Source of the DNA: Bacillota bacterium
GTDB taxonomy: Bacteria; Bacillota; Clostridia; Christensenellales; CAG-138
Assembly (NCBI GenBank): GCA_023426265.1
Contig: JAFABA010000060.1
Coordinates: 1 to 53,635, forward strand
Direction of reading: 5' to 3'
Length of the DNA stretch: 53,635 nucleotides
This document shows, piece by piece, positions 15,859 to 23,179 of this stretch. A program made the position numbers and the translations under genes. Position 1 is the first letter of the stretch. Each line of letters begins with the position of its first letter. Under the pieces are notes generated by a model, which worked only from the letters and a program-made list of their open reading frames with translations, searched no databases and had not been told where the DNA came from.

Positions 15859-17502
15859 ATGAGGATACTCATTATCGGGGCGGTTGCCGCAGGAACCTCA
15901 GCCGCCGCCAAGGCGAGGCGGAACAACGAGGACGCCGAAATCGTCATCTATGAAAAGGACAGCTTTATCTCCTATTCCGGCTGCGGCATGCCGTATTATA
16001 TTGGCGGAGAGGTGGAAAGCGCGGAGGAACTGACTCCCCGCGATCCGGCTTTTTTCCGCAGCAAATACAACGTAGACATCTTCACGCTGCATGAGGTGCA
16101 GGCGATCTCGCCCGAAAAGAAAACCGTAACGGTCAAGGACCTCACTACGGGAGATATATTTACAGATCATTACGACAAACTCGTTATCGCCACCGGCGCG
16201 CGGGCCGTATTGCCGCCCATACCGGGCGCGGACAGCCAGCATGTATTCACCCTGCGCAACATCAACGACATGAACCGCATCAAGGACTATATCGACGCAA
16301 ACCAACCCCGCTCCGCCGCGATCATAGGCACCGGGTTCATCGGCATGGAGGTATGCGAAAATCTAAAGCGGCTTGGCATGGAAGTGACCATGCTGGAAAA
16401 GCTCCCGCAGGTCATGCCGGGGCTTGACTACGATATGGCGGCCCATGTGGAGGAACACCTCAAAAAGAACGGCGTAACCGTGTTGACCGACGTGACCGTC
16501 ACAAATATCGCGAAAAGCAGCGTGGCGCTTTCGGATGGCAGGGAGATCCCCGCCGAAATGGTACTGCTTTCCACCGGGGTCAGGCCCAATGCGGAACTTG
16601 CGGCGTCGGCGGGCATCGCGCTTGGCGTGGCGGGCGCAATCCGGGTGGACAGCAGGATGCAGACGAATATTCCGGATGTTTACGCCTGCGGGGACTGCGC
16701 GGAGCAGTTCCATGTGGTAACGGGAAAGCCCGTGTACCGGCCCTTAGGCTCCACGGCCAACAAGACCGGCAGGATAGCGGGGGACGTTATAACCGGCGGA
16801 AGCCTGGAATTTCGGGGCATATTGGGTACGGGCATATTCCGCGTATTCGATATGACGGTGGCGCAGACCGGCCTTTCCGAGCGCGAAGCGCGGGAGCAGG
16901 GCTGCGATGTTGTGGTTTGCCATAATAGGAAACCCAACAAGCCGGAGTATATGGGCGGCAAGGAAATGACGATCAAAGGAATAGCCGACAAAGACACGGG
17001 GAGGCTCCTCGGCGCCCAGATCGTGGGTTTCGAGGGCGTTGACAAGCGGATCGACGTGCTGGCAACGGCGATTACGTTCGGGGCAAAAGCGGAGGATCTG
17101 TTCCATCTTGACCTTGCGTACGCGCCCCCGTTCTCCACCACCAAAGACCCGGTACTCTATACCGGCATGATACTGGAAAACGCCATCCATCAGGGAAGGC
17201 CCGTTATGACCGCGCAGGAACTGGACGCGCTGATGCAGTCCGGCGAACCGTACGCACTCGTCGACGCGAGGGCGGCTTCCCAATATGAGCAGAAACATAT
17301 TGACTCAGCCAAAAGCATACCCCATGCGAATCTCAGAGCCGGGTTGGAAGAGCTCAACCGGGGCACCGTTATCGTTACCTACTGCAACAAGGGCGTAACG
17401 GGGAACGCGGCGCAGAACATACTCATCAACAAGGGGTTTAAGCGTGTCTACAACCTTTCCGGCGGATGCAAACAGTATGGAAAGACCCACCCCAAAGAAT
17501 GA
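15859..17502 (+). CDS. CoA-disulfide reductase-like flavoprotein with C-terminal rhodanese domain
   Basis: A 547-residue FAD/NAD(P)H oxidoreductase. FAD-binding IIGAVAAGTSAA lies at the N-terminus. The single redox cysteine C42 is in SGCGMPYYIGG, as in CoA-disulfide reductase and NADH oxidase relatives. The NAD motif is IIGTGFIGMEV, and VYACGDCAE closes the FAD domain. Residues of about 450-547 form a rhodanese domain with catalytic cysteine C509 in TYCNKGVTGN. Family members reduce CoA disulfides, persulfides or polysulfides. Its place between arsR and arsD suggests it supplies reduced thiol or handles thiol-arsenic species; that is inference. AAAGGAG precedes ATG 15859. Confidence 0.9.
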   Translation: MRILIIGAVAAGTSAAAKARRNNEDAEIVIYEKDSFISYSGCGMPYYIGGEVESAEELTPRDPAFFRSKYNVDIFTLHEVQAISPEKKTVTVKDLTTGDIFTDHYDKLVIATGARAVLPPIPGADSQHVFTLRNINDMNRIKDYIDANQPRSAAIIGTGFIGMEVCENLKRLGMEVTMLEKLPQVMPGLDYDMAAHVEEHLKKNGVTVLTDVTVTNIAKSSVALSDGREIPAEMVLLSTGVRPNAELAASAGIALGVAGAIRVDSRMQTNIPDVYACGDCAEQFHVVTGKPVYRPLGSTANKTGRIAGDVITGGSLEFRGILGTGIFRVFDMTVAQTGLSEREAREQGCDVVVCHNRKPNKPEYMGGKEMTIKGIADKDTGRLLGAQIVGFEGVDKRIDVLATAITFGAKAEDLFHLDLAYAPPFSTTKDPVLYTGMILENAIHQGRPVMTAQELDALMQSGEPYALVDARAASQYEQKHIDSAKSIPHANLRAGLEELNRGTVIVTYCNKGVTGNAAQNILINKGFKRVYNLSGGCKQYGKTHPKE

Positions 17503-17633
17503 TCATATCAGCCATCGCAGCGGTAATTTACGGGCAGCCCCCGCAGAATGAAAATCAGTATACGCTGCCGGATAATCTGAAGAGCTTCTTTGCGGGGCTC
17601 AAATCTCAAATAAATTCAGTGAAAGGGATCTCC

Positions 17634-18026
17634 ATGAAAACCATGTCTATTTATGAGCCTGCCATGTGCTGCCCTACGGGCCTTTGCGGCGTGGGCGTGG
17701 ACCCGGAACTGCTCCGGGTGTCCACCGTACTCAATACGCTCAAGAAAAAAGGCGTGGAAGTTGGGCGGTTTAATCTTGCCAGCGCGCCGCAGGAATTTGT
17801 GAACAACAAGGCGATCAGCGAGTTTATCAGCGTAAACGGCGTGGATGAACTACCCGCGATCGTTGTGGACGGCAAAATCGTCATAACAGGCCGGTATCCT
17901 ACCAACGAAGAATTTGAAAGCCTGCTGGGAGTCTCGACAGATTCTCCGTTTGACAAGCTCAAAACCGCCAAGGTTACCGTAAAAAAGCCGGGCGGCTGCG
18001 GCTGCTCCGACGGGAAATGTTGCTGA
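17634..18026 (+). CDS. arsD: arsenite metallochaperone ArsD
   Basis: 130 residues. It passes As(III) to the ArsA ATPase and weakly represses the operon. The essential cysteines fall at exactly the classic numbers C12, C13 and C18 in PAMCCPTGLCG, and the C-terminus has a cysteine cluster ending CGCSDGKCC (C122, C124, C129, C130). This numbering, with GAAAGGGATC upstream, supports ATG 17634. An in-frame ATG at 17499 overlaps the stop of the preceding gene (ATGA) and would add 45 residues; see findings. Confidence 0.94.
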   Translation: MKTMSIYEPAMCCPTGLCGVGVDPELLRVSTVLNTLKKKGVEVGRFNLASAPQEFVNNKAISEFISVNGVDELPAIVVDGKIVITGRYPTNEEFESLLGVSTDSPFDKLKTAKVTVKKPGGCGCSDGKCC

Positions 18027-18061
18027 GCCTCAGGTAGAGAAATAGAAAAGTGGAGGATATC

Positions 18062-19771
18062 GTGTACATTTTTAATCCCCAGGGTATTACTCTAACAAAG
18101 TATCTATTTTTCACGGGCAAGGGCGGTGTAGGCAAGACTTCCGCAGCCTGTGCTACTGCCGTAACGCTCGCGGATAGAGGGAAAAAAGTGCTGTTGGTCA
18201 GCACAGACCCGGCTTCAAATCTACAGGACGTATTTCAAACGGCCCTTACCAACAAGGCTACTCCAATTGGAGATGTTCCCAATCTTATGGTATCCAACCT
18301 GGACCCCATACAGGCGGCTGCGGAATACCGCGAGAGCGTGGTTGCCCCATACCGGGGAAAGTTGCCCGATGCTGTTCTGAAAAATATGGAGGAGCAGCTT
18401 TCGGGGTCCTGTGCCGTGGAGATTGCCGCATTCAATGAATTTTCGCATTTTATTACAGACCGGGGCATTGAAAGCGAATACGACCACATCATATTTGATA
18501 CCGCGCCCACGGGGCATACGCTCCGCCTGCTGCAGCTCCCCTCTGCCTGGAGCAATTTCATCAGCGAGAACACGCATGGGGCCTCCTGCCTGGGCCAGCT
18601 TTCAGGCTTGGAGAGCAAAAAGGAGATCTGTAAAAGAGCGGTTCAAACCCTATCAGACGGCAGCGTGACCACGCTCATTCTGGTATCCCGCCCGGAGGAG
18701 ATTCCGCTCAAAGAAGCGCGGCGCGCATCCGGGGAGTTAAGGGGTCTTGGCGTAAATAATCAGATTCTCATTTTGAACGGGATATTGGCATCCTATGACG
18801 ACCCTGTATCACAAACCCTCTATGAAAGACAGCAAAGCGCTATCGCCGCGATGCCTGAGCAATTAAAGGCAATTGCGACGTACTGGATTCCGCTTCGGGC
18901 ATACCAGATCACCGGGGTAAGCAACGTTCGCGCGCTGCTTACATCCAACCAACAAGAAAGACGGAGCGAAGCTCTGCATGCCCAGCATGTTATGCAGCTT
19001 TCGGATGTTGTAGAGGAACTGTACAGCAAGGGGAAACGTGTCATTTTCACAATGGGTAAGGGGGGAGTGGGGAAGACCACTATTGCCGCTGCAATAGCAA
19101 CTGGATTGGCAAAAATGGGAAAAAAAGTGCACCTGACCACGACAGATCCAGCCGCGCATTTGCAGTATGTTGTGGGAAAGGACAGTGCCTTCTCCGTAAG
19201 CCATATTGATGAGCATGCGGAATTGAAGAAATATCAGGAAGAAGTGCTCTCTAAGGCAAGAGAGACGATGTCCGTGGATGACCTTGCTTATATAGAGGAG
19301 GATTTGCGTTCCCCCTGTACGCAGGAAATCGCAGTTTTCCGGGCGTTTGCGCAGATTGTTGATAAGGCGGAGAATGAAACCGTAGTCATCGATACCGCCC
19401 CAACCGGACATACGCTGCTGCTACTGGATTCCACGCAAAGCTATCATCGGGAGGTAAAGCGTTCGCAGGGAGATATTCCCGAATCCATAAGAAAACTGCT
19501 GCCCAGGTTAAAAAACGCGGACGAAACCGAAGTTCTCATCATTACCCTTGCGGAAGCGACGCCGGTCCATGAGGCGCTGCGGCTGGAAGAGGATTTGAAG
19601 CGCGCGGGAATCGCCGTAAACTGGTGGATCATCAATGCCGCCCTTTATCAAACCGGCACGACGAACGAACTGCTTTTAGCGAAAGCGAGCAACGAGATCA
19701 TCTGGATCAATAAGGTGAACGACCATACGGACGGGAAATTTGCGGTTGTCGGGTGGCGGGAAAGGGAATGA
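18062..19771 (+). CDS. arsA: arsenite-stimulated ATPase ArsA
   Basis: 569 residues in two homologous halves, near the length of the classic plasmid enzyme. Each half has a P-loop: GKGGVGKT at 19-26, and a second in FTMGKGGVGKTT near residue 335. Both have a DTAPTGHTL switch motif. Metal-site cysteines are kept: C117 (GSCAVEIAAF) and C176 (HGASCLGQ) in the first half, and one near residue 420 (SPCTQEIAVF) in the second. GTG 18062 is chosen because GGAGG lies 5 nt upstream; GTG 18050 has no ribosome binding site. ArsA energises an ArsB/Acr3 pump, but no pump gene follows within the window. Confidence 0.95.
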   Translation: MYIFNPQGITLTKYLFFTGKGGVGKTSAACATAVTLADRGKKVLLVSTDPASNLQDVFQTALTNKATPIGDVPNLMVSNLDPIQAAAEYRESVVAPYRGKLPDAVLKNMEEQLSGSCAVEIAAFNEFSHFITDRGIESEYDHIIFDTAPTGHTLRLLQLPSAWSNFISENTHGASCLGQLSGLESKKEICKRAVQTLSDGSVTTLILVSRPEEIPLKEARRASGELRGLGVNNQILILNGILASYDDPVSQTLYERQQSAIAAMPEQLKAIATYWIPLRAYQITGVSNVRALLTSNQQERRSEALHAQHVMQLSDVVEELYSKGKRVIFTMGKGGVGKTTIAAAIATGLAKMGKKVHLTTTDPAAHLQYVVGKDSAFSVSHIDEHAELKKYQEEVLSKARETMSVDDLAYIEEDLRSPCTQEIAVFRAFAQIVDKAENETVVIDTAPTGHTLLLLDSTQSYHREVKRSQGDIPESIRKLLPRLKNADETEVLIITLAEATPVHEALRLEEDLKRAGIAVNWWIINAALYQTGTTNELLLAKASNEIIWINKVNDHTDGKFAVVGWRERE

Positions 19772-19840
19772 CCTGATTCTTGCCGTTTTCCAGTAGACAC
19801 CGGCATTTTGTTCTACAAAATATTGCGCTTGTGCCGAACA

Positions 19841-19870
19841 GACAGAGCCGCCAAAGAGGGCGGCTCTGTC
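19841..19870 (+). terminator. 12-bp hairpin after arsA
   Basis: GACAGAGCCGCC (19841-19852) and GGCGGCTCTGTC (19859-19870) are perfectly complementary. No T tract follows, so it is either a weak terminator or an RNA-stabilising structure. Confidence 0.5.
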
Positions 19871-19896
19871 AACAAAGGGTTTACGTGAGGGCTCTG

Positions 19897-20045
19897 CCCT
19901 CAAACACCCGCTTAGGGGCGTAACGGCCCTAGGAACCCATTCCATGGAACGCCCCAAATAGGGCGTTCCCGACGAAAGGGATTCCCGAGGGATGTGTCCC
20001 TTGGGTAGGGGTTCGGGGGCAAAGCCCCTGAGGAAGGGTTTGGGG
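19897..20045. repeat. intergenic dispersed repeat, copy 1
   Basis: The 432-base gap after arsA holds no gene but carries modules that recur elsewhere: GGGGCGTAACGGCCCTA (compare 46048-46063), ATTCCATGGAACGCCC with AATAGGG (compare 46004-46030), and GGGGGCAAAGCCCC (compare 46070-46082 and 42124-42137). It is rich in short GC palindromes. A palindromic repeat family at gene ends is the best description. Confidence 0.6.
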
Positions 20046-20121
20046 ATGATCTGAGCCGCCCAAAGGGATGGTTCTGTGATGGGCGGATTCAAATAATATT
20101 CGCTTTCTTTTTCAAATACTC

Positions 20122-20152
20122 TTGACTTAAAGTGAACTCCAAGTGATACCGT
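20122..20152 (+). promoter_or_regulatory. MerR-type promoter of the Fe-S aldo/keto reductase
   Basis: TTGACT (20122-20127) and TACCGT (20147-20152) are 19 bp apart. The spacer carries the dyad CTTAAAGTGAACTCCAAG, the geometry recognised by MerR-family activators, which untwist over-long spacers. No merR gene is in the window. Confidence 0.65.
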
Positions 20153-20203
20153 CTATATTGTAGGCAAAAAAGGGAGCGTATCATTGATAGGAGGAACCAT
20201 TCC

Positions 20204-21367
20204 ATGATTTATAAACCGTTTCAAAACCTGAGCCTTTCTCTTCTTGGCATGGGAAACATGCGCCTTCCTACGGTTGGGGAACACGGGCCGATCGACGAAC
20301 GAAAAGCAAGGGAGCTCATAGAGTACGCCTATGAGCATGGGGTCAACTATTATGATACCGCCTACCGGTACCATAACGGCGAATCGGAGCAGTTTGTAGG
20401 CAGAGTGCTCGGCCAGTATCCCCGCGACACATGGCACATTGCCACAAAAATGCCGGGCCATATGATGCGCTATCAAAACGGCCGCTTGGAGTTTGTAGGC
20501 TATCTTTCCGGCCATACCATGGCTTTGCCCGCCGATATATTCGAGGATCAGCTGGAACGATGTGGCGTAAGCTATTTTGATTTTTACCTATTACACAATG
20601 TATGCGAAACCGCGTATGACTTTTATACGGATGAGGAACTGCGCGTGGTGGAGTATCTTTTGGAGCAAAAGAAAAAGGGCCGCATTCGCCATCTGGGGTT
20701 CTCCGCCCACGGCAGGGCGGATACCATTGAGAAATTCCTGAACTGGAAGGATTGCTTTGAGTTCGCGCAGATTCAGCTCAATTATCTGGACTGGACCCTG
20801 CAGGACGCGGGAAAGAAATATGAGGTCATCACAAACCACGGCATTCCCGTAATCGTCATGGAGCCCTGCCGCGGCGGCAAGCTTGCAACGCTTGGCGAGC
20901 AGGCTACAAAAATGCTCAAAAATGCCCGTCCGAACGATTCCGTTGCGTCCTGGGCGTTTCGGTTTCTACAGTCGCTTTCTAACGTATCGGTCATACTCAG
21001 CGGCATGACGACAATGGAGCAGTTGAAAGATAATATTGATACGTTTTCAAAGCAGGGTCCTATTACAGAGAAGGAAAAGGAACTGCTCCAAAAAGTGGTG
21101 GCCGCTATGGCAAATATGGTTCCCTGCACCGCCTGCAGGTATTGCTGCGAAGAATGTCCGCAAGGCTTGGACATCCCCAAGCTGATTTCCATGTATAACG
21201 AAATCAGCTTTGATCATCCGTCTACGATGAGTTTCACATTGGACGCCATGAAGGAGGCGGAGCTGCCCTCTTCCTGCATGAGCTGCGGCGCATGTGCGAA
21301 GCTTTGCCCTCAGGAAATCGATATTCCGGGTGTCATGGGGAGATTTGCTAAAATCATGGCAAAATAA
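20204..21367 (+). CDS. aldo/keto reductase with C-terminal 4Fe-4S ferredoxin domain
   Basis: 387 residues. Residues 1-290 form an AKR barrel: GMGNMRLP, YYDTAYRYHNGESE with catalytic Asp and Tyr, TKMPGH with the catalytic Lys, and DFYLLHNV with the His. The C-terminal ferredoxin module has C308-x2-C311-x2-C314 (then C318 before Pro) and C358-x2-C361-x2-C364-x3-C368. Such fusions are common in Clostridia and probably exchange electrons with ferredoxin; their substrates are mostly unknown. GATAGGAGG precedes the ATG. A MerR-type promoter drives it, and superoxide dismutase follows 88 bases later, suggesting a redox or electrophile response. Confidence 0.9.
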   Translation: MIYKPFQNLSLSLLGMGNMRLPTVGEHGPIDERKARELIEYAYEHGVNYYDTAYRYHNGESEQFVGRVLGQYPRDTWHIATKMPGHMMRYQNGRLEFVGYLSGHTMALPADIFEDQLERCGVSYFDFYLLHNVCETAYDFYTDEELRVVEYLLEQKKKGRIRHLGFSAHGRADTIEKFLNWKDCFEFAQIQLNYLDWTLQDAGKKYEVITNHGIPVIVMEPCRGGKLATLGEQATKMLKNARPNDSVASWAFRFLQSLSNVSVILSGMTTMEQLKDNIDTFSKQGPITEKEKELLQKVVAAMANMVPCTACRYCCEECPQGLDIPKLISMYNEISFDHPSTMSFTLDAMKEAELPSSCMSCGACAKLCPQEIDIPGVMGRFAKIMAK

Positions 21368-21455
21368 GAAGAATCGCCGTATCCGGAGCGGATAAGCTTC
21401 TTACATCAATCTTCGCTGAATATACTATGGGGAAAAATCAGTCGGAGGATAGGAT

Positions 21456-22091
21456 ATGGAAGCGAATGCGCATTACCCGTTTGTGAACCCGCCGCTCAAG
21501 TACGCTTATGATGCGCTTGAACCGTATATCGATACCTTGACGATGCATTTGCATCATGACAGGCATCTGCAGACGTATGTGGACAATCTCAACAACGCGT
21601 TAAGGGATTACCCGAACCTGCAAAGCTGGTCCCTAAACGAGCTGCTTGGCCGCCTGTCCGAATTGCCCGCGGCCATTCAGACGCCCATTCGGAACAACGG
21701 GGGCGGCGTTTATAACCACATTTTCTATTTTGACGGGATGTCCAATTCAGACGCACGGTCCTATGCCGGCGATTTATATGGGGCGATATTGGAGGCGTTC
21801 GGGTCTTGGGATGAGTTTTATAACCAGTTCAAAAACCAGGCGCTTTCCGTATTCGGCTCCGGTTACGCCTGGCTGGTGCTGGACCAGAATGGGAACCTGA
21901 GCATCATTACGACGGCGAACCAGGATACGCCCATCCCATTGAACGTCACACCGATTTTGAACATCGACGTCTGGGAACACGCGTATTATTTGAAACATTA
22001 TAATGAACGCGCAGCCTATATAGACGATTGGTTCCATGTGGTGGATTGGGCGCGTGCCGCCACCCTTTATGAAAACGCCATGCGGGGCTAA
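21456..22091 (+). CDS. sodA: superoxide dismutase (Mn/Fe family, Mn-like)
   Basis: 211 residues. The metal ligands are all present: H33 (MHLHHDRH), H88 (GGGVYNH), D171 and H175 (NIDVWEHAYY). The glutamine that hydrogen-bonds the metal-bound solvent sits in the C-terminal domain (TTANQDTPI), as in manganese enzymes. The usual GGGHxNH is GGGVYNH here, a second-sphere change. There is no signal peptide, so it is cytosolic. GTCGGAGG precedes the ATG. It follows the Fe-S aldo/keto reductase on the same strand and ends in a strong terminator. Confidence 0.94.
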   Translation: MEANAHYPFVNPPLKYAYDALEPYIDTLTMHLHHDRHLQTYVDNLNNALRDYPNLQSWSLNELLGRLSELPAAIQTPIRNNGGGVYNHIFYFDGMSNSDARSYAGDLYGAILEAFGSWDEFYNQFKNQALSVFGSGYAWLVLDQNGNLSIITTANQDTPIPLNVTPILNIDVWEHAYYLKHYNERAAYIDDWFHVVDWARAATLYENAMRG

Positions 22092-22109
22092 ATGCCCTGA
22101 TATGCCTGA

Positions 22110-22133
22110 CCCCGCCTGAAAGCGGGGTTTTTT
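22110..22133 (+). terminator. terminator after sodA
   Basis: CCCCGC (22110-22115) pairs with GCGGGG (22122-22127), followed by six T. Confidence 0.9.
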
Positions 22134-22297
22134 ATATACCTCAAAGGAGATTCCCGCCGTGAGGGCAGCAGGGGCAGCCTGAATAAAAAGCATACCTGCT
22201 TTTGCTTTTTATTGCCCGCAAACAAAACGCTGACAAAAATTTTGTGTTCGAAATCGCAAGCTCTCCAATGCAACATGCGCCCTAATATCACGATGAC

Positions 22298-22328
22298 GCA
22301 CATATACTCTCAATAGTAAAGGGGGGGG
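22298..22328 (+). promoter_or_regulatory. shared leader module upstream of the 187-residue protein
   Basis: GCACATATACTCTCAAT then AGTAAAGGGGGGGG matches the module at 10459-10488 almost base for base apart from small gaps. CATATACT resembles the -10 of sporulation sigma factors (CATAnnnT), but no clear -35 is seen. Confidence 0.5.
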
Positions 22329-22333
22329 TTGTT

Positions 22334-22897
22334 ATGTCGATGTGGCAGACCGGCAGAACGCAATATCTGCTCAACCAGGTGGCGCTTTCCAACAGCATCC
22401 GTCGGCTTTGGGTGAACAATAACCAATGGATCAGGGCGTTGATTTTCAGCATTCTTTATGGCATAGGCGACCAGCAGGCGATAGAAGAACGCCTCCGGCA
22501 GAACGCGGAAGAATTTGCGACCCTGTTTGCGCAATTCTATGGACAGGAAACCGCCAACAGAGTGCGGGAAAATTATGTAAGATATGTGCAGGCTCTGACA
22601 AGAATGATTGAAGCGTACCGGGACAATGATATATCCACAATCGCGACGCAGAGAGAGGTGCTCTATCAGGTTGCGGATGAACTCGCGCAGATTTATTCGG
22701 AAATCAACAGATATTGGGACCGGGCTACGCTGCAAATATTGATCTACGAGCTTGTAAATTTCACAGAAAATCAGATCATGAGGACTGTGGGCGGCGATTT
22801 TACCCAAAGCATCCAGGAATATGATGAGTTTATGGAGCAGGGATATCGGCTATCCGATGAGCTGACGGCCGGAATACTCAGGCAGTTTCAAGTATAG
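22334..22897 (+). CDS. uncharacterised all-helical protein
   Basis: 187 residues with no signal peptide and almost entirely amphipathic helices. The pattern WIRALIFSILYGIGD, ERLRQNAEEFATLFAQFYG and NYVRYVQALTRMIEA resembles a family of helical proteins in Bacillota found in spore-forming species, sometimes mislabelled acetylglutamate kinase in databases. No catalytic motif is visible. The start follows an eight-G ribosome binding site, the same unusual site as the gene at 10491, suggesting shared control, perhaps during sporulation. It ends directly in a hairpin array. Confidence 0.7.
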   Translation: MSMWQTGRTQYLLNQVALSNSIRRLWVNNNQWIRALIFSILYGIGDQQAIEERLRQNAEEFATLFAQFYGQETANRVRENYVRYVQALTRMIEAYRDNDISTIATQREVLYQVADELAQIYSEINRYWDRATLQILIYELVNFTENQIMRTVGGDFTQSIQEYDEFMEQGYRLSDELTAGILRQFQV

Positions 22898-23142
22898 CAA
22901 AGGCTGCGCCGGATGGCGCAGCCTTTGTTGTCGCGAAAGTGCCTTACGGCACTTTCGCGAGGATTACAGGAACAACCTGTGCCTATGGCACGGACGGTTG
23001 TTCCTGCAAGGAATGCCTTGCGCTGCAAGGCTTTCCGCCGCCACCGCACATGTCGCTGGCGGCGGTTTGAAGCCTCCGGGTGCTGCGGCCCCGAACCCCC
23101 AAGGGGTTTTCGATAAACTAGGCTGCGCCAGATGGCGCAGCC
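22898..23142. repeat. array of consecutive perfect hairpins
   Basis: About 245 bases between convergent genes hold at least six stem-loops. (1) 22898-22910 with 22915-22927, 13 bp, a likely terminator. (2) 22931-22943 with 22948-22960, 13 bp. (3) 22968-22977 with 22996-23005 outside an inner 22979-22983/22987-22991 stem. (4) 23006-23011 with 23016-23021. (5) 23035-23042 with 23058-23065. (6) 23121-23129 with 23134-23142, the same GGCTGCGCC core as hairpin 1. All are uninterrupted. No gene is seen. Confidence 0.8.
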
Positions 23143-23179
23143 CCAGCTTTAGGGAGCGGACGTTCCGGTATTTAGCGCA

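Noticed and set aside
15246..15947. A 233-codon minus-strand frame over the ars promoter
   Set aside because: It would run through the arsR gene, its operator and promoter. No family can be recognised in it.
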